Part shown: positions 31,148 to 57,574 of the stretch, in pieces | Position numbering within the stretch: position 1 is the first letter of the stretch | Layout: each line of letters begins with the position of its first letter | Assembly (NCBI RefSeq): GCF_964204865.1 | Contig: NC_135261.1 | Span: forward strand, 12,276,001 to 12,340,000 | Length of the DNA stretch: 64,000 nucleotides | Direction: 5' to 3' | Source: Styela clava | Lineage: Eukaryota > Chordata > Ascidiacea > Stolidobranchia > Styelidae | Notes under the pieces: model-generated | What the model was told of the DNA's origin: nothing | What the model saw: only the letters and a program-made list of their open reading frames with translations | Database searches by the model: none | Position numbers and translations under genes: made by a program

Positions 31148-32199
31148 CAGGCCTGCCGAACCTTTTTCGTCTCGCGGGCCACTTTCACGTGACGAAATTC
31201 GTTGCTGGCGCAGACGTTTGTACCAAACATTAATACCAGCTAAGTCCTGATTTCGGTGTAGGTCAATTACATAGCACATGAAAGGCAAGTTTATCAACAT
31301 AAAATCAATCAAGTTAATAATTGCTTTCTTGTTACTGTGCAGGGCTGGCAAATTATTCGAATATCATGTCGAATATTAGAATAGCAGTTTACTATTCGAA
31401 TATTTATTAACACGTGCGTGGATGACACTCGCGGGCCGCCGGATCAAAGAATTAATCATTAGATTCATTACACAACACACTTGCGGTTTTTTGACGAACA
31501 CACACGCATCACGTCAAAATTGAGTGTAATATTTGCGTTATAGTGTTTTTATTCATTCATTTTCAGTAGCTATGATACTGCTTCAATGTTTAAATGAGCA
31601 TAATGTGCGCCAATGTCGCGGTTATATCAAGTTTAGGCGGGCCGTTTTGTAAAATTTGAAACACCAGTACAAGTATTTAATGAAGTGACATTACAAAGAT
31701 TTCTGGACGAATAGCCTATATATACTAATTTGTGACTAATATGTAGCAATGTCAACTTCCTCAGAATTATTGACGGACACGACTTTTGTGAAGACATTTC
31801 CGAAATCTTATTTAACCCAAACATAACAAAACCAAAGATATTGTTGACTTTTTATTTTACGTTTGCGATAACCTATAATTGCGCTCAGTGTTCGTCCCCA
31901 GTGATCACACAATATGTTTCGAGTTTGTCCAACAGAACGTACAGTTTTGCGAGAGAAAAAAAAAACTGACTTCGATGTCCACCAGGGTGCAAGACTTGAC
32001 ACATATACGTACTAATATGAACCGGCATTTGAATGTAGATAGATGGCAGAAATAATCACACTAAAATCACGAAACATACTTAAGCCTATATATAGTATAT
32101 ATTGATATATAAAATAGTGAAAATTTAAAAAGTCTGCTTACAAACATTATAGGCGGGCCGCAAAAAACAGTTTGGCGGGCCGCGGGTTGGGCAGCCTTG
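31148..32199. mobile_element. hAT-type non-autonomous element upstream of ESTA
   Basis: The ends CAGGCCTGCCGAACC and GGGTTGGGCAGCCTTG are inverted copies; the flanks TTCTAGAT and TTCTAAAT form an 8-bp target duplication with one mismatch. The 1052-bp body has GCGGGCC-rich termini and no recognisable transposase. The same element at the orthologous place lies upstream of ESTB, whereas ESTC and ESTD have continuous sequence at this point (empty site). Confidence 0.85.
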
Positions 32200-32719
32200 T
32201 TCTAAATAAACTTGTTAAATTTACATTTTTTACTATATTTTACTGATAGAGAGACAAAACTATTTTGTCGATTCAGGTGAATACAATACATCATGTATAT
32301 CGCTTCAGGAAGTTTCTACTTTAACATGTGATATATATTCCTCAGAAAATTCTCCCGTTATTTTAGTATTGAATTTTTTTCATGATTGGTTTGAAGTGTT
32401 GGCGATTATAAACTGGTTCACAGGTTTGAAGACGTCGTTTTTACTAAAATTATTTAATCACATGCCGCTTGCACAGATAGTCTACTGATAGATGATTTTA
32501 GCCTATGATAATCACGTCGTTTGCGAGAATTTTGATTACCGCAACCAAACTAAAGCTCCTCGGAAGAAAAAATGAAAATTACGGAATTGAAAAATGCAAC
32601 TATTTTTTGGAAACATAACTAAAAACTGACAAATAACTTTGTAACGCAAAACTAAGAAAACGAAGCTGCTTAAACATCTGACTGAGCGACTGCAGAAACT
32701 GCAATTGTTATGTCATTCT

Positions 32720-33353
32720 AACACTAAGTGATTCTATAGTCTTGCTTCACACTAACACAAATATATCTCTTTAACGTTTCGTCTGACCAAGGTCAGACTT
32801 CTTCATAGTTCAATTTAATCGATAGCACACGTATGTCATTGTTGGCTTCTTTTTGATTGATTGTGGTTAAGAAAAAATCTAAATGTTGAGTAGCTGAGAT
32901 TGCTATTGTTGCACAATAAATACCTGTATTGTATTTTAAGTTATTTTAATAATAGACAGTAGAATGGACATCAAAAAAGCCATGAAAAACCCAAACGAAT
33001 TCTGACGCCAAATGTGTTTCAAAATAGTCAAAATCGTGAAATTTGGCATTAAAAAGCCAATATGGCAACCCTGGTATACCACACGATATTAGGCACTTCA
33101 TTTTTAAACCTTGGCAGCGGAAAAACTTGCATTTGTTAAGTAATAATGTGCTTTACCGGGCGTGCCCAGACTCAAATACTGCATGTTTATGTTGTATTTC
33201 GCGCATGCAAAGTACTGCATTCTCCCTGTTGCAAAACACACAACTGGTTCGAGACAATTTTTGAGGGCATTTCAATAAAATTCACATCAGACGCGATCGA
33301 CTGCTAGACCCGTGGCAATAGACTGGTCGATCGCGATTGACGTGTTGGCCTAT
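32720..33353. repeat. Composite repeat remnants in unit A flank
   Basis: The left part (about 32740-32825) repeats the MITE family motif AACGTTTCGTCTGACC.AGGTCAGACTTC seen at 19.4 and 57.4 kb. The right end carries GCGATCGAC and GGTCGATCGC arms followed by GATTGACGTGTTGG, which resembles the end of a hAT element. Borders are not resolved. It is present at the same place in unit B (44770-45402). Confidence 0.5.
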
Positions 33354-36300
33354 ATAAGTGTAACATTAATGATAAATAAAGAAAAGTGACAAAATTCCCT
33401 CCCAAGTACAATTAAAAATATTAACTAATGGCTGATAAATGAAAATATGAAGTGTTCATTCCAATTCAAACAATAAAAAATATATATATTCAAAGATCCA
33501 TGTCAGGTGTGTCTTTATATACTCTGTTCTTATAAACATGGCTGCATTCTAACAGTAAATGATCCCAAGAAGAATACTAAATTTCCCAGATCAGAAATAC
33601 AAGAGGAACTAAACAGTAAACTAGTTAGTGATATATTCAGTAATATTGATAATGTAAGCTGTAAAATCTGCAACTAAAGTCTGTAATATTCGAACAAATA
33701 ATCGTTCAATAAACAGTCGAATAAACTTTTTACTTATTTTATTTAATATACAATATTTACAAAACCCTTATAATAAAATTTGAATTTTGATAAATTTGTA
33801 TTTGAGATTACTCTGTCTATATAAATTAATATTAATAGAACAATATTGAAAGAAATGAAATCGTAGCTTCAAGATAGAGCGTGTGAAATAAATAAAGTAA
33901 AAAATAAATTTGAAAAAAAAAATTTCCGAATTTTATTATTGTTGTTCTAACTACCTATGCAGTTAAATATTCAGAATATGAATACTACGAAACTGATAGT
34001 GTTTTGTTTAACCTCACATCTGCAGATATTTCGATGCCAAGTCACAAATAAAATTGTCTTTACATTCTTTCTTTTCTATTTCTTTTCTATTCTTTTTGCG
34101 TCTAAACTCAAAGAATCGTTAAAAAAATTGGTATTTTTTAATTTCTACGTTTTTCCGTAAAATTGTATATCAATCATAGTTTTATTTGAAATCCCTAAAA
34201 AACTTTTTATCCGTGTAAAATTTCCTATTCTACATTGCTCGACAGTTTTCATTTGAAAAATTAAAATTGGGTGAAAACATTATACATAACCCCAAATACA
34301 ATAATTTCTTTTTTCTAACATTTGAAAATATTTTGTACCGATTTTTCATCAATTAGTCATTCGTGAGTAGCAAATAGCTTAAATTCAATAAAAGATTTAA
34401 TGATGTATAACCGAATATTAGCCGTTCCAAACCTAAAGAACAGTTGTTTCAATCACGCGATCCTTTAAAAGGCGATCCGGCAAGCGATAAATGCTATATT
34501 AAATAAAATAGTATTGTCCTGGGTTAAAGAAGCGTGAAGTATAAACTGAACCTCAAAACCTATAACCTAGATTTTAATTGTGCTTTTATTTTTCTGGAAA
34601 TCGGCCACGATGGCTTTACATAAGTATTGTCTTCGATTCACCTTCGATTCACCTAAATAAGTTACATAATTGTTCCCAATTTTCTCAAGTGAACTATTAG
34701 AAAAGATGACAAAGATATACCAAGCCGAAAACAGTTATTGGGGTAGTGCTGCATTGTTCACGATTCATCCAATATGAAACTAGGTTGCACATACATTTAA
34801 TTATTCGCTGTAACGAATTTTTACCTGTTGTCCGTATCGTGGACTGTTTGTACGTATCACAAACTGCTATATTCTAATTGCATTGTTTTACCCGAATTGT
34901 AATACGCTTGGTAATAGTCCTGACTGTGCTGGTTTAGTAGCAATAGGTGATCAAACTGTCCATTTCAACGGCCTGATTCACCGATAACTTGGGTTTGGCA
35001 TATTATCTGTAGCACTAGCTGCTTTGACGTTGACCGTTCATTCACGGATTTGTGGTTTATACATTGCAGTCTTAACTAATCGATTGTTTTTTCTTTTTTT
35101 CGTCAATTTTTCGCCTTCGTCACATATGTTTCCGCTGTTTTAGGTGAACGGATTCTACTGATTTGTTCGTAATCATTTTAGAACTGTATATTGATTGCAG
35201 ATAAAGTTAATAGTTAGTGAAGTTAATAGTGGGGTGGGATGCCGCGTTCGAGATCTTTTCAATTTCATGTTCGGCTACAAATTTCGGATATTTGGTTTCT
35301 AACATATAAACAGAAATAGAATTTTGTGTTGCACCCATGCAGTAATATTTGTCTACGTGCTATTCCATTGTGAAGATATTGGTGTCTTCCTGTGCGAGTT
35401 GTTATATTTGTTAATTTCGCGGCACAAGATAAATCTGCGATAGATTTGAAGGCTTGCCCTTTTGCATAGTAACTATGGGGCGCCACCTACCGATTCAATC
35501 ACTGAGAAATTCCACAACGACTTATTCATGCTTCCACAATTGCCATCACGGAGTAAACTGATTTCAATTGCTTAGCGATGTAGTGCGTAGAATGAAGAAG
35601 CTTTTTGGATGCCATCCACTACATATCTATCTGAAATGAGTACTGAACCAATTTTATTTCTGTGTAGCTAAAACTTTGTCCAGTATGCATGTATGACGGA
35701 AAGATCTAAAACCCCGTTATGGCCAAATTTTCGAAACTGTACTAGAACGTAGAGATCACCAACTTAACATTGTGTTTGCGTTTTTTACACAACTTTAGCG
35801 TGGATTGATTCTAGCTGTAAAAATAAAATATTCAGTTGTAATGACTTGACCAACCACCTAGATTTTGATTTTTTTTTTAAACTTTTTGTGCATAATTAAA
35901 CATTGGTCTCTGTAAGGTTTGTAAAAGTGTAACACGGTAAAAAAAGGTGGATATCACTGTTATAGAGCATATACAGATATACACCAACCAAGTTGAAATT
36001 AGGAGGAACTCAGGGAAGTAATTTATTGATAACACGGACCGTCACTGTACGTAGATGGTAAAATTTTTAGTAAATTATTTTAACGCCAATGTGTTTTTAC
36101 TGATGCCCGTAGTAAGATGAACTACGCATGGCCAACTAAGCTACATGGAAATTGCATATGTTACATAGTAATTTTAATTGAATATGGAACATGTTTAGTC
36201 AAATCTTAGGATATTCAGAAGCAGTATTACTCTCTGTCATAAAATTAATTAATTTTTCAATGGGAGTCATTGTCTTGGACATTTTAAAATTTCAGAATAG

Positions 36301-36673
36301 ATTTTGGTACGAAACACTTTTTATATAAATACCAACACCCACATCAAGGACGTTCATTCTTATTGATTCAAAGGCGTGCACAGCTCAATAAGACATTCGG
36401 GTAAAATTTACCTGAATTTTAAGATGCGATCATGAGATACTGTTTTGAACCGCAGGCTGAAATGGGACCTGTGAGGACTCCTTTGAATCCATTTAGATTG
36501 AAATGAATATGTCTAAATATTGAGTTCTGTCTTCATAACTTTGATTTGATAAAAGTATATTTTGTATGTCAATCATCTAGTTTTTATATTTAACTTCATA
36601 ATCTAATCTATAAATGTGACATGCAATTATTGTTCGAATTAATCCTAAAACATTTTCATGAAAGAATTCATAA
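33354..36673. other. Non-coding spacer between ESTA and ESTB
   Basis: Contains the ESTA distal 5' flank up to about 34.9 kb and the ESTB 3' flank from about 35.0 kb. Frames such as 33957-34160 and 35265-35486 have no signals and are not conserved as frames in the sister copies. Confidence 0.5.
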
Positions 36674-43054
<6,381 letters not shown>

Positions 43055-43213
43055 AATGTTTTATAAATATATTCTAAAATTTGTGAAATATTAGGAAAAA
43101 ACTTCAAACTGCATTCTCTTAATTGTTCGATTTCCTGCTTCATTTATGCGTTTTTATTCATTTATAGCCCTCTATGTGGCTGTAACTGACTTCTTTCTTT
43201 TGTTTGTGCTAGC
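43055..43213 (-). promoter_or_regulatory. Conserved proximal promoter block of ESTB
   Basis: Same block as before ESTA, from the GCTAGC motif to the ATG, conserved in all of ESTA-ESTD. Confidence 0.5.
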
Positions 43214-43287
43214 TTTTGATATTTTTGTCAATTACAAAAGTGGACAAATAATAATGCTGCATATATGTCCTGTTTCCTGTTCCAAAT

Positions 43288-44324
43288 CAGACGGGCCGAA
43301 CCTTTTTCGTCTCACGGGCCACTTTCACGTGACGAAATTCGTTGCTGGCCGCAATCGTTTGTACCAAACATTAATACCAGCTAAGTCCTGATTTCGGTGT
43401 AGGTCATTTAAATAGCACATGAAAGGCAAGTTTATCAACATAAAATCAATCAAGTTAATAATTTCTTTCTGGTTACTGTGCAGGGCTGGCAAATTATTCG
43501 AATATCAAGTCAAATATTAGAATAGCAGTTTACTATTCGAATATCTGGTAACACGTGCGTGGATGACACTCGCGGGCCACCGGATCAAAGAATTAATCAT
43601 TAGATTCATTACACAACACACTTGCGGTTTTTTGACGAACACACACACATCACGTCAAAATTGAGTGTAATATTTGCGTTATAGTGTTTTTATTCATTCA
43701 TTTTCAGTAGCTATGATACTGCGTCAATGTTTGAATAAGCATAATGTGCGCCAATGTCGCGGGAATATCAAGTTAGGTGGGTCGTTTTGTAAAATTTGAA
43801 ACACCTGTACAAGTATTTAATGAAGTGACATTACAAAGATTTCTGGACGAATAGCCTATATATACTAATTTGTGACTAATATGTAGCAATGTCAACTTCC
43901 TCAGAATTATTGACGGATACGACTTTAGTGAAGACATTTCCGAAATCTTATTTAACGCAAACATAACAAAACCAAAGATATTGTTGACTTTTCATTTTGC
44001 CTTTGCGATAACCTATAATTGCGCTCAGCGTTCGTCCCCAGTGATCACACAATATCTTTCGAGTTCTTCGAACAGAACGTACAGTTTTGCGAGAAAAAAA
44101 AACTGACTTCGATGTCCACCAGGGTGCAAGACTTGACACATACGTAATAATTTGAACCGGCATTTGAATGTAGATAGATGGCAGAAATATCACACCAAAA
44201 TCACGAAACATACTTAAGCCTATATATTGATATATAAAATAGTGAAAATTTAAAAAGTCTGCTTACAAACATTATAGGCGGGCCGCAATAAACAGTTTGG
44301 CGGGCCGCGGGTTGAGCAGCCTTG
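43288..44324. mobile_element. hAT-type non-autonomous element upstream of ESTB
   Basis: Orthologous copy of the 31148-32199 element, carried along by the tandem duplication. Target duplication TTCCAAAT / TTCTAAAT. Length 1037 bp. The ends have slightly decayed (CAGACGGGCCGAACC on the left). Confidence 0.85.
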
Positions 44325-44769
44325 TTCTAAATAAACTTGTTAAATTTACATTTTTTGCTATATTTTACTGATAAAGAGAGAGACAGCAGTATTTTGTCAA
44401 TTCAGGTGAATACAATACATCATGTATACCGCTTTAGGAAGTTTCTACTTTAACATGCGATATATATTCCTCAGAAAATTCTCCCGATATTTTACTATTG
44501 AATTTTTTTCATGATTGGTTTGAAGTGTTGGCGATTATAAACTTGTTCACATGTTTGAAGACGTCGTTTTTAATGAAATTATTTAATCACATGCCGCTTG
44601 CACAGATAGTCTACTAATGATTTTAGCCTATATAAATAATCACGTCGTTTGCGAGAATTTTGATTACCGCAACCAAACTAAAGCTCCTCGGAAGATAAAT
44701 GCAAAACTAAGAAAACGAAGCTGCTTGAACATCTGTCTGAGCGACTGCAGAAACTGCAATTGGTATATT

Positions 44770-45402
44770 ATTTTAAGTGATTCAATACAATAGTCTTGCT
44801 GCACACTAAGACAAATATATCTCTGTAACGTTTCGTCTGACCAAGGTCAGACTTCCTCATAGTTCAATTTAATCGATAGCACATGTATGTCATTGTTGGC
44901 ATCTTTTTGATTGATTGTGGTTAAGGGAAAATCTAAATGTTGAGTAGCTGAGATTGCTATTGTTGCACAATAAATACCTGTATTGTATTTTGAATTATTT
45001 TAATAATAGACAGTAGAATGGACATCAAAAAAGCCAAGAAAAAGCCAAACGGAAATTCTGACGCCAAACGTGTTTCCAAAAAGCCAAAATAATGAAATTT
45101 GGCGTTAAAAAAACCAATATGGCAACCTTGGTATTGACACACGATATTAGGCACTTCATTTTTAAACCTTGGCAGAGGAAAAACTTGCATTTGTTACGTG
45201 ATAATGTGCTTTATCGGTCGTGCCAAGACTCAAATACTGTATGTGTATGTTGTATTTTCCGGATGTAAAGTTACTGTATTCTCCCTGTTGCAAAACACAC
45301 AAATGGTTTGAGACAATTTTTAAGGGCATTTCAATAAAATTCACATCAGACGCGATCGACTGCTAGACCCGTGGCGATAGACCGGTCGATCGCGATTGAC
45401 GT
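44770..45402. repeat. Composite repeat remnants in unit B flank
   Basis: Sister of 32720-33353: MITE-family motif at about 44800-44860 and hAT-like GGTCGATCGCGATTGACG at the right end. Confidence 0.5.
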
Positions 45403-46880
45403 GCTATTGCTGATAAATAAAAGTATGAAGTGTTCATGCAAAGTCAAACAATAACAAATATCTCTATTCAAAGATCCATGTCAGGTGCGTCTTTATATAC
45501 TCTGTTCCTATAAACATGGCTGCATTCTAACAGTAAATGATCCCAAGAAGAAAACTAAATTTCCCAGATCAGAAATACAAGAGGAACTAAACAGTAAACT
45601 AGTTAGTGATATCTCCAGTAATATTGATAATGTAAGCTGTATAAGCTGCAACTAAAGTCTGTAATATTCAAACAATCTTTCAAATAATCTTTCTATAAAC
45701 AGTCGAATAAATTTTTTACTTCTTTTATTTAATATACAATATTTACAAAACCCTTATAATAAAATTTGAATTTTGATAAATTTGTATTTGAGATTACTCT
45801 GTCTATATAAAAAATGATTAAGTGTCAAAAATTAATATTAATAGAATAATATTGAAAGAAATAAAATCGTAGCTTCAAGATAGAACATGTGAAATAAATA
45901 AAGTAAAAAATAAATTTGAAAAAAAAAAAAATTTCCGAACTTTATTATTGTTGTTCTAACTACTTATGCAGTTAAATATTCAGAATATGAATACTACGAA
46001 ACTGATAGTGTTATGTTTAACCTCACACCTGCAGATATTTCAATGCCAAGTCACGATTAAAATTGTCTTCACTTTCTTTCTTTTCTATAATTTTTGCGTC
46101 TAAACTCGAAGAATGGTTAAAAAAGTTGGTATTTTTAAATTCTACGTTTTTCCGCAAAATTATATATCAATCCTAGTTTTAACTGAAATCCTTAAAAATC
46201 TTTTTACCTGTGTAAAATTTCCTATTATACATTGCCCGACAGTTTTCATTTGACAAACTAAAATTTGGTGAAAACATTATATATAATCTCAAACACAATA
46301 TTTTCTTTTTTCTCACATTTGAAAATATTTTGTACCGATTTTTCATCAATTAGTCGTTCCTGAGTAGCAAATAGCTTAAATTCAATAAAAGCCGTTCCAA
46401 ACCTTAAAAAGACTTGGTTCAATAACGCGATCCTTTAAAATGCGATTCAGCGTAGCGATAAATGCGATATAAAATAAAATAGTATTGTCCTGGGTTAAAG
46501 AAGCGTGAAGTATAAACTGAACCTCAAAACCTATAACCTAGGTTTTAATTGTGCTCTTATTTTATTGGAAATCGCCACGGTGGCTTTATGTAAGTATCGT
46601 CCTCGATTCACCTTAAATAAGTTACATAATTGTTCCCAATTTTCTCAAGTGAACAATTAGAAAAGATGACAAAGATATACTAGGTCTAAAACTAGGTTGT
46701 ACACACATTTAATTATTCGCCGTACCAAATTTTTACCTGTTGTCCGCCGTATCGTGGACTGTTTGTACGTATCACGAATTGCAATATTCTAAGTGCATTG
46801 TTTTACCCGAATTGTAATACACTTGGTAATAGTCCTGACTGTGTTGGTTTTGTAGCAATGGTTGATCGAAATGTCCATTT
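45403..46880. other. Distal 5' flank of ESTB
   Basis: Non-coding and homologous to 33.4-34.95 kb. The homology with unit A stops abruptly at GTCCATTT near 46880, where the LINE fragment begins. Confidence 0.55.
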
Positions 46881-48085
46881 AACTTTTGCCCAAAAATATT
46901 GGGTGGTTGGACAATAAAAAAATTAGTGAAATAGGTCTTCAATTGCATTTTCACAAAATCCACAAAAATTCGAATTCGCCAAGTTAAATTCATATAAAAT
47001 ATTATTTAGTACAATGGCCTTCAGAAAAAATTTAGTTTGATAAGATTTTAGTTTAGTTTCAATTGTTGAATTGTAATTACAGCCAATTAAATTCGTTGGG
47101 TAAATTTAGATTTTCTTTCCAAAACCCTTGTTGTTTTTCCGTGGGAATAAATTTATTTTCTATAATACGTTTATACGATGAGCGGCACGTATTTTCACAT
47201 AATGTACTGGATAAAAATTCATTAAAATCAGACATATTTATATTCTGTAAACAATTAAGATCACTAGAATTCAACATTCTGGTATGCAGCCAATTAATTC
47301 ATAGTAGTTATAGTAGTATTTATCGATACTCATTTACATTATATTCTATACCGTAACGTTCTATCAGTTGAAAATAAGGGAATAGAGAATTTCTGTTCAC
47401 CAAGTGGTGTAATTTACAGACTGCTTGTTCTTTCCATTTTTTTTTCATTAAAAATGGCATTCTTGCATGTTGCAATTTATTGTTGTACCATAATGATTCA
47501 TTGGATATTGGCATTACATGTGCCAACTCGCATGAAGAGAGAGTTATACCATAAATTTCCTTTTAGTAAACAATGTATTTCTATATCTCGTAAATGATAA
47601 AGTTTAATTGTTTTCCAATTACTCTCTCTCGACTCATCAATCAGGTGATACAACCATTTCAGTTTTTTAGAAATAATGACACTTTCAACATCTACCGTAT
47701 CAATTCCACATTTCATTTTCGGGCTAATCAGTGTTTTACGCTTGACTCTTTCCCAATTTGAATTCCACAAAAAACGAAATATTATGGAAGAATTCAGTGA
47801 TTTTACGAATTTTTCGGGTATCGTAACTGGTAAAAATGTAAATTGATATGTAAAAAGGAATAGAATTATTGATTTGATTACACACACTTTTCCCAGAATT
47901 ATAAAATTTGAAAACTCACTTGATATGGCCCTTCGAATAGGGATTTTTATTATTATTTGACTTTCCATGAACTCGTTGTTATTCATTTGTCAAAAAGTAA
48001 TTATTATTTTTTTAATGCATCCGGGAAGGAATTTTTTCTCTTCTCTTCATTTATCATCAATCTTCCTCTGGTATATCGCAATGGT
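46881..48085 (-). mobile_element. Truncated L1/Tx1-type LINE fragment
   Basis: Minus-strand frames match the region after the reverse-transcriptase core of L1-like ORF2 proteins. Frame 47986-47498 has GKVCVIKSIILFLFTYQFTF, then SSIIFRFLWNSNWERVKRKT and LKWLYHLIDESRESNWKTI, which parallels the family pattern GRI.VIKSLLLPK.TYLL...FLWNGK...RVKR..L. Frame 47526-47320 follows after a frameshift (LWYNNKL...FPYFQL), and 47277-47077 continues. The endonuclease and catalytic RT motifs are missing, so the copy is dead. It fills the head-to-head junction between unit B and ESTC. Confidence 0.75.
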
Positions 48086-48732
48086 GTAGTTATAAAAGAT
48101 TACAGTTTACGATTTAGTTTCATTCAGTTTTCTTATTTGTTTAGTGCAATAAAATTTATTTACACTAAAGACATTGTTATAAAACAGGAAATACGGTGTG
48201 AATAAATATTTGCATTCCAGCTTTAAAACGGTCAAAAGGCAAACAGAGATAGTATATTTTTTCGGATAATACTCATAAAAACTACATAAAATCTTTCTTG
48301 ACATGATTAAATCATTGATCTAGTTCGCCAGGGTGCTTTTAACACTGTAGTTTTAAATGGCAAGATTAATTTAGTATTGTAAGTGATGGAGGTCGTATTA
48401 GCTATATTCGAATCTTCAAGTTATAATCTTTGAGCAAAAGTTGCGTTCAAGTTATCAGTTTTGCATGATTAACACAATTGAAGTATTTTCTGGTTTATTT
48501 TAGCAAGCATTTTAACTGATTTGGATTTTAAGAACTATCCGCAATATCCTTTCCACTTTAAAACAAAGGTTTCACAATTTTACGTTTAAAATGACATTTC
48601 TATATTAACGATATTCTGTGAATCAGTAAAATATAGCAAAAAGGAAAGAATTAACAATTTATACAAAATATGAAACAGGATCTATCTGCAGCAATATTGT
48701 TTTTCCCACTGTTGTCATTGACAATATCAAAA

Positions 48733-48894
48733 GCTAGCACAAACAAAAGAAAGAAGTCAATTACCGTCACATGGTGGGCTATTGAATCAATAAAACACGC
48801 CATAAACAAAGCGATCAATTGAGCGAATACTAGAATACAGATTGAAGTTTTGTTATAATATTTTAGAATTTTTAGAATATATCTATAAAATACA
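48733..48894 (+). promoter_or_regulatory. Conserved proximal promoter block of ESTC
   Basis: From GCTAGCACAAACAAAAGAAA to the ATG, aligned with ESTA, ESTB and ESTD. Lacks the hAT insertion found farther upstream of ESTA and ESTB. Confidence 0.5.
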
Positions 48895-55946
<7,052 letters not shown>

Positions 55947-57370
55947 TTATAAGTTTTTCATGAAAAGGTTAATTTGAACAATAATTGCATGTAATATATA
56001 TAGAATCGATTATGGAGCTAAATATAAATACTAGATGCGTGACATATAAAATATATCTTTATCAAACCACAGCTTGGAATACCGAACAGAACATTTAGAA
56101 ATATATATTTCTGTCTAAATGATTTTCAAAGGAGTTCTCACAGGTCCCATCTCAGTTGGTGGGTAAAAACAGTAAACATTGGTTTCCACTCAAAATTCAA
56201 TCAAGTTTCACCCGCATGGCTAATTAAACTGTGCATACATTTGAATCAATAAAGATGAACGTCTTTGAAGATGGGTTTTGATCTTTGTGCAAAAACTCTT
56301 TCGTACCAAAGTCTACTTTGAGATTTGAAATGTTCAAAACAAGGACTTTCATTGCAAAGAATTATTTAATTTTATGAACGGAGTGTAATGCTGCTCCTGA
56401 ATATCCTCAGATTTGACCAAAAAGGTTGCATAATCATTGTAAAAGAAACTATGCAACATATGAAAAACTTATTTCTTTAAACGGTAGGTTCCAATATGCA
56501 CTGAGAACGCTTGAAAATTTACTGCGGTTGCCGCGTAGGTGGTTTGGCCATGCGTATGACATCTTTCTACGAGCATCAGTAGAAACACATCGGCGTTCAA
56601 AGTAGGTAACTAAAAAATTTACCAGATACCTACAGTGACGGTCGGTGTTATCAATACATTATTGACCTGAATCCCCACCTATTCCCAATTGGGTGATGTA
56701 TATGCTCTATAAGAGTGATCTCCAACCTATGCTTTACCGTGTTACACCTTTACAACGACCAATGTTTAATTCTGCACAAAAAATAAAAATCTAGGTGGTT
56801 GGTCGAACTATTACAAATGATTATTTTAGTTTTTACTGCTAGAAGCAATTAATTACCCATGCAAAAGTTGTGTAAAAAAAAACAAATTCAATTTAGTGAT
56901 CGTTCTTCTATAGTATAATTTTGACAATTTAATCCTAACGGGGTTTTAGTTCTTTTTCAATTGCTCCCCGCATTAAAGAATCAAATTTAGTTTCTCTTTT
57001 TGACTTGATTGATTTTGACTGATTTCAACAAGACTAGAAAACACTTCTTCCCACATATAAGTTTTAGGCATCTCCACTAAGACAGCAGCGGCTTTTTCGA
57101 CAATATCTTTGATCTCGTGAAATTCGAGAATATATTTTAAACTAACGATACTGCGATATCACCATGCAATCTTATAGGCTACAGTCCCCTATTTGCGAAC
57201 GATGTAATGTTGTTTTTTCGGTCATAGATTCAATGCTAATAATGTTCAACGTCAAACGAGTCACGTGTATGGTAGCCGGCATCATCAATCCACCACGCGC
57301 CTGCTAGTATCTATATTAATTCTGATGTAACAAAGTGCTTTGCGTAAATGATATTTTATATTTCATTCTA
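55947..57370. other. ESTC 3' flank, no gene
   Basis: Up to about 56960 it is the reverse-oriented homologue of the ESTA and ESTB 3' flanks. Beyond that the homology ends. No gene or RNA recognised. Confidence 0.55.
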
Positions 57371-57574
57371 TGCAGTTCAAGAATCCTGCTACACACTAAC
57401 ACTAATGTATTTCTGTGGCGTTTCATTGATCAAAATCAGACTTACTCAGACAAGCAGTTTATAACATTATTGTATATTGTTGTAAACTGCTCGTCTGAGT
57501 AAGTCTGATTTTGGTCAGACAAAAGTTACAGAAATACTTTTGTATTACGGTGCAGCAGGAATCTTGAATTGCAT
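57371..57574. mobile_element. Foldback MITE with TA target duplication
   Basis: The ends TGCAGTTCAAGAATCCTGCT and its near-perfect reverse complement are flanked by TA on both sides. A second nested inverted repeat (GTCTGAGTAAGTCTGATTTT and its complement) lies inside. It shares the CTGTAACGTTT..CTGACC..GTCAGA core with the 19.4, 32.8, 44.8 and 63.1 kb copies. The TA duplication points to a Tc1/mariner-type source. Confidence 0.75.

Noticed and set aside
31633-32002. Small minus-strand frames inside the hAT element upstream of ESTA
   Set aside because: No similarity to transposase motifs, and the frames differ between the ESTA and ESTB copies.
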